Part shown: positions 21,075-27,500 of the stretch, in pieces
How the letters are laid out: every line of letters starts with the position of its first letter
Numbering within the stretch: position 1 is the first letter of the stretch
Source: Eimeria necatrix
Lineage: Eukaryota; Apicomplexa; Conoidasida; Eucoccidiorida; Eimeriidae
Assembly: GCF_000499385.1 (NCBI RefSeq)
Contig: NW_013653778.1
Location: forward strand, 1-27,500
Direction of reading: 5' to 3'
Length of the DNA stretch: 27,500 nt
Translations under genes and position numbers: made by a program
Notes under the pieces: generated by a model
Told to the model about the DNA's origin: nothing
Databases searched by the model: none
What the model saw: only the letters and a program-made list of their open reading frames with translations

Positions 21075-21127
21075 GGCTGCTGCAGTTCTTCAAGAAGGCG
21101 CGGACCGACTTGGCAGACAGCAGCTGA
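13061..21127 (+). CDS. SNF2-family ATPase of SMARCAL1/ZRANB3 type (annealing-helicase-like), 14 exons
   Basis: Exons: 13061-14488, 14717-14893, 15126-15620, 16136-16200, 16477-16537, 16949-17056, 17274-17333, 17756-17854, 18122-18309, 18547-18697, 18939-19292, 19703-19756, 20192-20311, 20684-21127. All phases agree; product 1267 residues. Helicase motifs in order: [11 protein letters not shown] (691-700), Ia VVCPSSIRFQW (716-726), VIISYDLL (760-767), [10 protein letters not shown] (783-790), [13 protein letters not shown] (812-821), IV FIVFAHH (1011-1017), IDGRTP (1039-1044), [13 protein letters not shown] (1097-1106). [20 protein letters not shown] and FAELYWVPG are those of the SMARCAL1/ZRANB3 branch, DNA-fork remodellers acting in the nucleus. 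Ahead are GRFAGKTF...YCRWA (103-123), a small module often attached to nucleases and helicases, and a weak HARP-like stretch (about 422-480). The C-terminus has a PIP box. Poly-Ala/Gln/Ser runs inflate the N-terminus and insert between motifs IV-side exons. Start ATG 13061 is the least certain part. Confidence 0.93.
15637..16106. repeat. CTAG satellite filling SNF2 intron 3
   Basis: Long pure CTAGCTAG blocks alternate with degenerate GGCTGGCTAG DNA. It fills nearly all of intron 3 (15621-16135), leaving about 16 bases at the donor side and about 30 at the acceptor side. Confidence 0.95.
16201..16476 (+). other. SNF2 intron 4, CAG-filled
   Basis: Donor CCAT|GTAAGC, acceptor GTGTCTCAG|TC. Removing it joins CPSS and RFQW to rebuild motif Ia as CPSSIRFQW, which confirms the splice. 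The CAG run inside opens long Ser/Ala/Leu frames that are not real. Confidence 0.9.
16545..16781. repeat. CTAG satellite in SNF2 intron 5
   Basis: CTAGCTAG blocks with degenerate spacers in the first half of intron 5 (16538-16948), followed by a TTTAGGG tract. Confidence 0.92.
16878..16944 (+). repeat. TTTAGGG tract before the exon 6 acceptor
   Basis: About nine TTTAGGG/TTTGGGG units end a few bases before the acceptor TGCTTCAG (16941-16948). Confidence 0.93.
17057..17273 (+). other. SNF2 intron 6, a GC-AG intron made largely of AAACCCT repeats
   Basis: The donor is CAG|GCAAAC; no GT lies near it. Five AAACCCT units follow at once, with more groups near 17132-17150 and 17221-17250. The acceptor is GCTGCTGCAG. 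Splicing joins FQANYQ to [12 protein letters not shown] in phase 0. Confidence 0.88.
17342..17392 (+). repeat. TTTAGGG tract at the start of SNF2 intron 7
   Basis: It begins about eight bases after the donor GCG|GTGATT (exon end 17333). Confidence 0.92.
17457..17731. repeat. CTAG / CCAG satellite in SNF2 intron 7
   Basis: Alternating CTAGCTAG and CCAGCTAG units occupy most of the second half of the 17334-17755 intron. Confidence 0.92.
17861..17908 (+). repeat. TTTAGGG tract at the start of SNF2 intron 8
   Basis: The array begins about six bases after the donor CTA|GTAAGC. A CTG/CCG run before the acceptor fills the rest of intron 8 (17855-18121). Confidence 0.92.
18310..18546 (+). other. 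SNF2 intron 9, second GC-AG intron, telomere-type repeats in both orientations
   Basis: The donor is CG|GCAAGA, a good GC-donor match, with AAACCCT units from 18315. TTTAGGG units occupy 18475-18540, ahead of the acceptor GCGGGCAG. Splicing in phase 2 gives [15 protein letters not shown], as expected for the family. Confidence 0.88.
19293..19366 (+). repeat. (TTTA)n microsatellite in SNF2 intron 11
   Basis: ATTT units run from just after the donor AAG|GTATTT. They produce Phe/Tyr/Ile-rich spurious frames. Confidence 0.93.
19975..19988. promoter_or_regulatory. GGTGTACGTACACC palindrome (SNF2 intron 12)
   Basis: Exact 14-base copy within an intron, far from any start codon, which argues against a purely promoter-proximal role. 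Confidence 0.55.
20312..20426 (+). repeat. AAACCCT arrays at the start of SNF2 intron 13
   Basis: The first array is fused to the donor: GAG|GTAAACCCTAAACCC. A second short group lies at 20400-20425. The rest of the intron is CAG/CTG-rich up to 20683. Confidence 0.93.
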
Positions 21128-21320
21128 ACTTTTTATTTTTATTTTGGTGCTGCAGCGAGCGCATTGGCGACTCTGACGCAGCAGCAGCAACAGCAGCAGC
21201 AGCTGCTGCAGCAGCTGCAGCAGCAGCTGCACAGCTCCACAGCTGCTGCTGCTGCTGCTGCTGCTGCGCGTGTGTTTAGCAACATATCTCTTATTCCTTT
21301 AAATGCATGTTGATAATCTA

Positions 21321-21428
21321 AATTTAATTTATTTTTAGAAATTAAATTTAAATAATAAATATTTAAATAAAAACAATTTAATTTATTATTAGAAATTAAA
21401 TTTAAATAATAAATATTTAAACAAAAAC
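21321..21428. repeat. 54-base AT-rich tandem duplication
   Basis: Copies at 21321-21374 and 21375-21428 differ at only a couple of positions. Each contains the inverted words AAATTTAATTTATT and AGAAATTAAATTT. Confidence 0.92.
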
Positions 21429-21510
21429 TAAATTTGCAATAAATGCAAAAACGCTTAATTCCAATTTCTACAGAACTGCCTTTAACGCTCTAGTGAAATA
21501 AAAGTAAATA

Positions 21511-21530
21511 AAAACTAAATAAATAAATAA

Positions 21531-21590
<60 letters not shown>

Positions 21591-21613
21591 AAATAGATGA
21601 ATAAATAAATGAA
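21511..21613. repeat. (AAAT)n microsatellite
   Basis: Long AAATAAAT run with rare interruptions; mirror of the TTTA run in SNF2 intron 11. Confidence 0.95.
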
Positions 21614-21672
21614 TAAATGGTTGGATGGGGAGGAAAAGAAGTAACGTTAAAGCTTAAAACCGTTCGCAGCAT

Positions 21673-21704
<32 letters not shown>

Positions 21705-21740
21705 ACTTTCTCCTTCTGTCTGTCTATGTACGCCCGTATC

Positions 21741-21825
21741 TGCAGCAGCAGCTGCTGCTGCTGCAGCAGCTGCTGCTGCAGCAGCTGCTGCTGCTGCAGC
21801 AGCAGCTGCTGCTGCAGCAACAGCA
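21741..21825. repeat. Nested CAG/CTG inverted repeats
   Basis: CAGCAG blocks alternate with CTGCTG blocks several times, so each block can pair with its neighbour. It lies just downstream of the stop codon of the minus-strand gene. Confidence 0.85.
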
Positions 21826-21845
21826 AAGAGGAAGGCGCTTGCATT

Positions 21846-21915
21846 TTACGCCCTTCCTATCTTGCCGCTGGTCTCTCTGCTGCTGGGTTCTGTGCTGCTG
21901 GCTGCCCCCCACTTA

Positions 21916-21958
<43 letters not shown>

Positions 21959-22111
21959 CTGTTTTGGGGCCCGACTTGCCTATAGGCAGGTCCCCGAAGA
22001 AGCCAGGCACATGCGTCTGGCCTTCGCTGCTGCTGCGGCTGCTGCTGGGGTAGTTTGCTGCTGCTGCAGCTGGAGCGTAGGCTCTGCTGTGTGCTGCAGC
22101 GAGACCAGCCA

Positions 22112-22151
<40 letters not shown>

Positions 22152-22975
22152 GGGAGGCAAGTAGAAAGTTGCTGCTGCTGCTTGCATGCAGTACACCTCA
22201 GTGGCGCTCTCGCGCACGTCGACTGCGTCGAAGGGCTGTCCCAGGGCTTGCTGCTGCTGCTGCTGCTGCTGCTGCAGCAGCAGCAAAGATGGCTGCTGCT
22301 GCTGCTGCGGCAGCCTTATTGAATTCATCAAGCCAGGGGCCCCGGGGGCCCCCCCCCCAGGCAAAGTAGTCCACCATTCCGGCTGCGTGAGTTCTACGGG
22401 GGGCTCCTGCGAGTTAGTAGAAAACAAAATTAGGGTTTAGGGTTTAGGGTTTAGGGTTTAGGGTTTAGGTTTGAGACGGTGGGTAGAGCTGAGGCATGAA
22501 GAAGTTGTGAGAGTTCTGAGCGTTTAGAAAGGGCTGGAGGGGGGTTTAGGGTTTAGACGAGGGTTTAGGGTTTAGACGAGGGTTTAGGGTTTAGAGGAGG
22601 TTTTAGGGTTTAGAGGAGAGTTTAGGGCGTAGAGGAGAATCTAGGGTTTAGAGAAGGGTCTAGAGTTTGGCAGAGGGTTTAGGGTTTAGAGGAGGACTTG
22701 GTGAAGGTTTTGGGGTTTAGAGGAGTGTTTAGGGTTTAGGGTTTAGGGTTGAGAGAAGGGTTTAGGGTTTAGAGAATGGTTTGGGTCCAAGCGCGGGTCG
22801 AATTAGGAATTGGGGAGTTGTAGGGTTTAAGGAGCAGGAAGGGCCTAGGGTTTGAGCGTCGGGGACGAGGTTTAGCTAAAATTAGGGTTTAGGGTTTAGG
22901 GTTTAGGGTTTAGGGTTTGGGGTTTACTTTACAGAGCCCGAGTGTGCGGAAGAGGCAAAAGGGGTCGATTGTCAT
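21846..22975 (-). CDS. Protein of unknown function, two exons, minus strand
   Basis: I do not recognise this protein. Reading leftward: exon 1 is 22975-22928 (ATG, MTIDPFCLFRTLGLCK). The donor AAA|GTAAAC joins in phase 0 to exon 2, 22406-21846, after the acceptor CTAACTCGCAG. The product is 202 residues. Unique islands are EPPVELTQPEWWTTLPGG, GLMNSIRLP, GQPFDAVDVRESATEVYC, TFYLPP and HVPGFFGDLPIGKSG, separated by poly-Gln and poly-Ala. The island around FDAVDVRESATEVYC has balanced composition not explained by repeats, which decided the frame. The 521-base intron is telomere-type DNA. The gene converges on the SNF2 gene, and its upstream side carries four GTGTACGTACAC-type palindromes. A competing reading exists: a plus-strand mini-exon over 22935-22982 (SPSVRKRQKGSIVIAE). 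Confidence 0.5.
22430..22927 (+). repeat. Telomere-type array with a 21-base higher-order form, inside the minus-strand intron
   Basis: Pure TTTAGGG lies at 22430-22471 and 22881-22927. Between them (about 22540-22760) units of TTTAGGGTTTAGACGAGGG or TTTAGGGTTTAGAGGAG repeat with a period near 21 bases and decay to the right. Confidence 0.88.
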
Positions 22976-22989
22976 TGCGGAAGGTTTGC

Positions 22990-23003
22990 GGTGTACGTAC
23001 ACC
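22990..23003. promoter_or_regulatory. GGTGTACGTACACC palindrome, 15 bases upstream of the minus-strand gene start
   Basis: Exact 14-base copy, the nearest to a start codon in the window (ATG at 22975, minus strand). Confidence 0.55.
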
Positions 23004-23065
23004 TGAGCTTCGAATATAATTGGGCCTCTACTTTTCCCTCTTTGCCTCTTTAGAATAAAGAAGCA

Positions 23066-23098
<33 letters not shown>

Positions 23099-23112
23099 AA
23101 ACGGGGTTGTAT

Positions 23113-23134
23113 CTGGAGTGTACGTACACTCCAG
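23113..23134. promoter_or_regulatory. 22-base extended palindrome of the GTGTACGTACAC family
   Basis: The core AGTGTACGTACACT is extended by CTGG and CCAG on either side; all 22 positions are self-complementary. Confidence 0.6.
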
Positions 23135-23354
23135 CCTGCTGCGGCTGGCCGGCCCTCGGCTGTTTGGCGCAGGGCGTCCGCGCCCTTCGGCCTTTTCCGG
23201 CTCTTTTTTCTCTATTTTAGCCCCAAATTGTGTTTAAAATGACTCTTTGTGATGAAAATAAACCCAAAAATGCGAAAGAAAGGCCAAGTTTCAGGTGTAC
23301 GCGCACCGCGAGGCCCGGCGGCGCCGCCGACACGTTGGGTGGGCGCCGTGGTGC

Positions 23355-23368
23355 GGTGTACGTACACC
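23355..23368. promoter_or_regulatory. GGTGTACGTACACC palindrome, upstream of the minus-strand gene
   Basis: Exact 14-base copy; a degenerate one (AGGTGTACGCGCACCG) lies at about 23293. Confidence 0.55.
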
Positions 23369-24050
23369 CCAGCTCATAGTGAGCTGAAATACAAAATCAA
23401 ACCATTTAAATAAATCCAATTCTTATTTTAAAAGTCAAAATAAAGCGAAAAAAGCAGAAAAAAGACAGAGGGAACGCCAACAGGCATTCTTCAGCCCCGG
23501 CGCGGCGGCAGCTGCCGCCTGCTGCTGCTTTAAAAAGCAATTTAATGCCGAACTCACTGCAAATTTAAATAAAGTTTTTATTTAATTAATTAATTTAATT
23601 AAATTTTTAATTTAAAAAGAGGCAAGTTTGCGGACAAAGAGCGCTGCTGCAGCCACCCGCGGCATCTGCTGCTGATGAGCTATGCTGCCTCAGAATTCAG
23701 TTCTTTTATTTTGGGATTTTTACTTCAAATTTTTATAATTTTTAATTCTTTTTCTTTTCTTTTTTTCAAGAAGTTTATTTTCTCTTTTTTTAATCCATTT
23801 TCATCCACGAGGCTCGAAAAGAGAGAACAGAGCAGCAAAAAGCAAACAAAAAACCCGGAAAATAAAAAAATATTTGATTTCAATAAATAATTTCATTCAT
23901 TTAAATAGACAAATAGCCGTTTAATTTAAAAAAATAAATACAATTATTTATTTAATTCAAATATTTTATACTGCTGCCTAAAAAAGAATTTAATTTTCCT
24001 CCTTAGGCAGCAAAACAAAAGCAAAAACATTTCTGCTGCTCTTTGTTTCA

Positions 24051-24273
24051 GGTGTATAGGCAGCTGCTCATCCGTCCCTAATCAAAACAAAGAGCCAAAA
24101 CAACACCAGCAGCAGCAGCAGCAGCTGCAGCAGCAGCTGCAGCAGCTGCTGCAGCAGCAGCACCTGCAGCAGCAGCTGCAGCAGCACCTGCAGCGGCGGG
24201 TGCTGCAGCTGCTCTCACCGCCACTAGTGGCAAAATCAGAGTTTTGGTCTTTCTTGGATGCAAGAGGAGCCTA
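24051..24273 (+). other. Possible terminal exon (low confidence)
   Basis: After a good acceptor (CTTTGTTTCAG) a frame stays open to TAA 24271-24273. It reads through SSVPNQNKEPKQH, a Gln-rich CAG run and then RRVLQLLSPPLVAKSEFW and SFLDARGA. The unique tail looks coding. No upstream exon could be tied to it, so it may be a fragment or chance. Confidence 0.25.
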
Positions 24274-24281
24274 ACCTAATA

Positions 24282-24496
24282 AACCCCAAACCCCAAACCC
24301 TAAACCCTAAACCCTAAACCCTAAAAACTGTATCGCAGCGCCCGCTAAGCTCAGGCAGCTGGCCATTTGGGCGAAATGAATGAAAGGAAAAAGCAAATAA
24401 AAATAATTTTGGAATTTTATATTTGTGGATTTTGAATCGGCACTGAGCTGGCCAAACCCTAGAAATATAAATCGCGTCGGCTAGATAAGCAGTGGC
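24282..24496. other. Short AAACCCT tract and unique spacer
   Basis: AAACCCC/AAACCCT units run at 24282-24326 in the orientation opposite to the next array. Non-repetitive AT-rich sequence without coding signal follows. Confidence 0.7.
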
Positions 24497-25390
24497 TTTA
24501 GGGTTTAGGGTTTAGGGTTTAGGGTTTAGGGTTTAGGGTTTAGGGTGGAACGTTTAGGGTTTAGGGTTCAGGGTTTAGGGTGCATCCCAGCTAGCTAGGA
24601 AAAGCCTCTCTAGCTCAAATGCCCATATTAGAGAGGGGGCTAGAAAGACTCGAGGGTTTAGGGTTTAGGGTTTAGGGTTTAGGGTTTACGCAGCTAGGCA
24701 GTGTCTTTCTAGCTCAAAAGTTCAAATCAAAGCAGCCGCTAGAAAGGCTTTAGGGTTTAGAGTTTAGGGTTTAGAGCCCAGGGTCTAGGGTTTAGGGCTC
24801 AGTGTTCAGCGTTTAGTGTTTAGGGTTTAGGGTTTAGGGTTTAGGGTTTGGTGTTATAGGTTTAGGAAGCTGCGCAGCACCTCTCTAGATAAAATGCCTG
24901 AGACAGAGCAGCAGCTAGAAAGCATTTAGGGTTTAGGGTTTAGGGTTTAGGGTTTAGGGTTTAAGGTTTGAAAAGCTAGGCAGAGCCTCTCAAATCAAAC
25001 GCCAAAATCAGAGCAGCGGCTAGAAAGGCTCGAAGGTCTAAGGTTTAGGGTTTAGGGTTTAGGGTTTAGGGTCTAGGGTTTGGGATTTAGGTAGCTAGGC
25101 AAGGCTACTCTAGCTCAAGTGCCTTAAATCGGAGCAGCGGCTAGGCAAGCTTTCACATTTACTGTTTAGGGTTTAGGGTTTAGGGTTTAGGGTTTAGGGT
25201 TTAGAGTTTGGGGTTTAGGTAGTGAGGCAGCGTCGCTCTAGTTCAAATGCCTATAGTCAGAGCAGCAGCTAGAAAGCGTTTGATCTTCAGGGTTTAGGGT
25301 TTAGGGTTTAGGGTTTAGGTAGCTACGCAGTTTGTCTCTAGTTCAAATGGCCTAAACTAGAATGTATTTAGGGTTTAGGGTTTAGGGTTT
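24497..25390 (+). repeat. Composite satellite: TTTAGGG tracts alternating with a ~60-base unit
   Basis: About seven related non-telomeric units start near 24592, 24690, 24868, 24970, 25088, 25215 and 25316. The pattern is AGCTAGGCAG, then CTCTCTAGCTCAAATGCC, then CAGAGCAGCGGCTAGAAAG. They are separated by four to seven TTTAGGG units; overall period about 95-180 bases. Confidence 0.9.
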
Positions 25391-26104
25391 AGGGTTTAGG
25401 GTTTACAGTTCGGATCTCTTCTGGGCGTGGGCCCGATCTTGGAAACGGAAGCATTTTACGAAACGATTAGTTTTGAGGTTTCAGGGTCTAGGGTTGAGGG
25501 TTTTAGATTTGATTTGCAGTATTTAGGGTTTAGGGTTTAGGGTTTAGGGTTTAGGGTTTAGGGTTTAGGGTTTCGAGTTCGTAGTGAGCGAGCCACTGGA
25601 AGGTCACTTGGGACCATCGATTTGGGGCGCGGCTATTGAGGGTGTCTCGGCCTTGCAACCCAAACCCTAAACCCTAAATTAAAAACCCTAAAAAAGGGTT
25701 TGCAATTTAGGGTTTTAATTAGGGTTTAGGGAGGTTTAGCTGCCGGGCCAGCGCCTAAGGTCTGCTGAGGCGGGTGGCTTGCTGGAGGGTTTGGGGGACT
25801 AAGCCCTTGAAAAGGGTTTAGGGTTTGGGCCTTAGGGTCTTGAAATGCGGAATAAAATCCTGGTTTTCGGGGTTTAAAATGCACTTTCGAGGGCCTGAAA
25901 ACTAGGGTTTAGCGTTAAGGGTTTAGGGTTTAGGGTTTAGGGTTTGCGGCGCGCGAGTGGTCGGCGGCGGTCTGCTGCGCTGCGCCGCGCTGGCTGTTTG
26001 GTGTTTGCGCGCGCGGCCCTTCAGTTTGAGATCTTCTGCATCATTTTTCATTTTAAATTGAATTAAAATTGGAAAAAGTAATTAAATAAAGTTTCTTTTT
26101 CACA
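25391..26104 (+). other. Telomere-type tracts and unique DNA upstream of the last gene
   Basis: TTTAGGG runs lie at about 25391-25406 (end of a tract), 25521-25573 and 25918-25946. Degenerate groups in both orientations occupy 25660-25740. The last 100 bases before ATG 26105 are AT-rich with GC-rich DNA before them. No coding island was seen. Confidence 0.65.
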
Positions 26105-26135
26105 ATGAGGGCCTTTTTCGGCGGTGTGAGCGGCC

Positions 26136-26167
<32 letters not shown>

Positions 26168-27500
26168 TGCTTCGATTTGAGGCGCTGCGCGCTGTCGGCG
26201 CTGCTGCTGCTGCTGCTCTGCGCCCCTGCTGCAGCCCTCGGGCCCGGACTGCAGCAGCAAATAATAAGTGGGAGCAGCAGCTCTTTCCCTGAGGAGGAGA
26301 GGTCCTCGCTCTGGGGTGTACGTACACCCGAAGAGGCCGCTGCTGCTGCTGCTGCTGGCGGCGGCCCAGCAGCAAACCCCGCAGCAGCAGCAGCAGCAGC
26401 AGCAGCAGCGCCGCGAGCGAGCCTGCTGCAGCTGGGCCGGGGGCTGCTGCGCAGCGCGAAGTCGCGGCTGCAGCAGCGCCGCAGGGAGCGCCGGCGGCAG
26501 CAGCAGCTGCGGCGGCTGCTGCCTTTCCTCGCGCTGCAGCAGCACGGCCGTTTGGCCCTCAACTCCGAACTTGTGTCTATTCAAGAAGCCTTAAAGGGGG
26601 AGTCTTTTGTGGGCCCCCGCGGCCGCCGCTACTTGGTGTCTTCAGTGTTGGCCTTTCGTCCTTTATTTCTGTACTTGCAGGTGGAGGCCCCCTCGGGGGC
26701 CCCCGGGGAGGGTACTGGCGCGGGGGGCCCCCCGGGGGGCCCCCCGGGGGGCCCCCGGCGGGGCCTGCGCAGGGGCCCCCGCAAGGGCCGCGGGGGGGCC
26801 CCCGGGGGCCCCCAAGGGGCCCCCAGCTTCACCGTGAGGTTCCCAGTGACTGCTGCTGCTCCCGAAGACGTGTCTGTGGAGGAAGCAGCAAAAGAAGCAG
26901 CAGACGCGGAGCAGCAGCGGCTGCTGCTGCCGCGGGCCTTCAAAGTCTTTACTGTGAAAAGCAACGGACTTGGAAGACTGGATGACAACAAAGAAAGGAA
27001 GTTTGTAATTCAGTTTCTGGACACTCTCGTGGTGAACTCTGGGGAGGCTTTGGAGCCGCTGCTGGGGCCGCTTGCTGCAGTGCCTGCTGCTGCTGTGGGG
27101 CGCGAGCTGCGCGTACACCTCAGCAGCAAAGCAGCAGCAGCAGCAAGACAAGCTGTCCTTAAGAACGTTGTCTTGACTTTGGCCAACCCCACAAGTCTGT
27201 GGCTCACTCGGGGGGGGCAGGTCAAGTTTGCAGACACCAGGGGGGTCATTTTCGGCAAGGCAAGGCCTGCTGCTGCTGCTGCTGCTGCTGCTGCAGCAGA
27301 ACCCCACAAGCGACTCGCAGCAGCACTTGCTGCTGCGCTCCACAACTTGTGGTGCGCCCCAGAAACCCCCCCCCAGGCCCCCCCCCCGCGCTTCCAGCCG
27401 CCGCCCCCAGCAGCAGCAGCAGCAGCAGCAGCAGCGCAGCCAACTCCCCCAGCAGCAGCAGCAGCAGCGGAGCCAGCAGCAGCAGAAGAGGAAGCAGCAG
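26105..27500 (+). CDS. Signal-peptide protein of unknown function, possibly apicoplast-targeted; 3' end beyond the window
   Basis: One frame stays open from ATG 26105 to the right edge (465 codons). After a Ser run (13-21), residues 28-44 (CALSALLLLLLCAPAAAL) form a typical signal peptide. It is followed by a basic, hydroxylated stretch (LLRSAKSRLQQRRRERRR), which together resemble the bipartite leaders of apicoplast proteins; this is inference. A Gly-Pro-rich GGGGCCCC-encoded linker follows. The conserved-looking body is PRAFKVFTVKSNGLGRLDD, KFVIQFLDTLVVNSGEAL, VLKNVVLTLANPTSLWL and GQVKFADTRGVIFGKA, then Ala/Pro runs. I do not recognise the family. A 45-base stretch ending at the acceptor-like TACTTGCAG (26680) could be a tiny intron, but it also translates without a break. 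The palindrome GGGTGTACGTACACCC is in frame here (GVRTP). Confidence 0.7.
26314..26329. promoter_or_regulatory. GGGTGTACGTACACCC palindrome inside the coding frame of the last gene
   Basis: Exact core extended to 16 bases, read in frame as GVRTP between a Ser/Glu stretch and an Ala run. Confidence 0.6.

Larger units (their letters stand above)
21128..21845. other. Convergent intergenic region (3' sides of the SNF2 and minus-strand genes)
   Basis: It holds CAG/CTG blocks near 21178-21268, a 54-base AT-rich tandem duplication, an AAAT microsatellite and a nested CAG/CTG palindrome near 21741-21825. No coding island was seen; both 3' UTRs probably lie here. Confidence 0.65.
22976..24050. other. 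Upstream region of the minus-strand gene, AT-rich, with four palindromes
   Basis: GTGTACGTACAC-type palindromes lie at 22990, 23113, about 23294 (degenerate) and 23355. A CTG run lies near 23064-23098. From 23400 on it is AT-rich. A short frame at 23675-23890 is Phe/Ser/Lys AT-driven and not convincing. Confidence 0.6.

Noticed and set aside
22935..22982. Plus-strand mini-exon SPSVRKRQKGSIVIAE
   Set aside because: Has AG and GT flanks, but no partner exon on the plus strand; the minus reading has an ATG and an in-phase downstream exon.
23675..23890. 71-residue plus-strand frame rich in Phe/Ser/Lys
   Set aside because: AT-rich composition, no splice partner and no motif.
24497..25600. A true chromosome end
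   Set aside because: TTTAGGG tracts are short, interrupted, in both orientations elsewhere and followed by a gene, so they are interstitial.

Overview
This window looks like nuclear DNA of an Eimeria-type coccidian (Apicomplexa). The evidence is (CAG)n runs through both coding and non-coding DNA, which become poly-Ala, poly-Ser or poly-Gln depending on frame (the homopolymeric amino-acid repeats known from Eimeria); many interstitial telomere-type TTTAGGG arrays; intron-rich genes; and GCATGC-rich spacers. The species cannot be fixed from the sequence. Nothing suggests a virus, a bacterium, a CRISPR array or a recognisable transposon.

Most open frames are frame-shadows of CAG/CTG and GGGGCCCC repeats. 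Genes were rebuilt by joining non-repetitive coding islands at splice sites whose phases agree. Left to right: (1) 2-3531 (+), an RNA-binding protein with a KH domain split by an intron and a possible LOTUS/OST-HTH-like C-terminus; (2) 5255-6317 (+), a small, basic, multi-exon protein of unknown function; (3) 6853-10571 (+), a very low-complexity protein with one CCCH zinc finger and an unresolved 3' end; (4) 13061-21127 (+), a 14-exon SNF2-family ATPase of SMARCAL1/ZRANB3 type with all expected helicase motifs and a C-terminal PIP box; (5) 21846-22975 (-), a two-exon protein of unknown function, convergent with the SNF2 gene; (6) 26105 to the right edge (+), a protein with a signal peptide followed by a basic stretch, suggesting entry into the secretory pathway and perhaps the apicoplast.

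The spacers and introns carry several organised repeat systems: TTTAGGG arrays (plain, and mixed with unique spacers into higher-order units), CTAG arrays almost confined to introns, a GGGGCCCC minisatellite, a composite satellite at 24.5-25.4 kb, and a dispersed palindrome GGTGTACGTACACC present many times, mostly in spacers and introns but once inside a coding exon. Telomere-type arrays start almost exactly at several splice donors, and two SNF2 introns use GC rather than GT donors. No operon logic applies. The SNF2 gene implies replication-fork remodelling; the other genes have no evident shared pathway.
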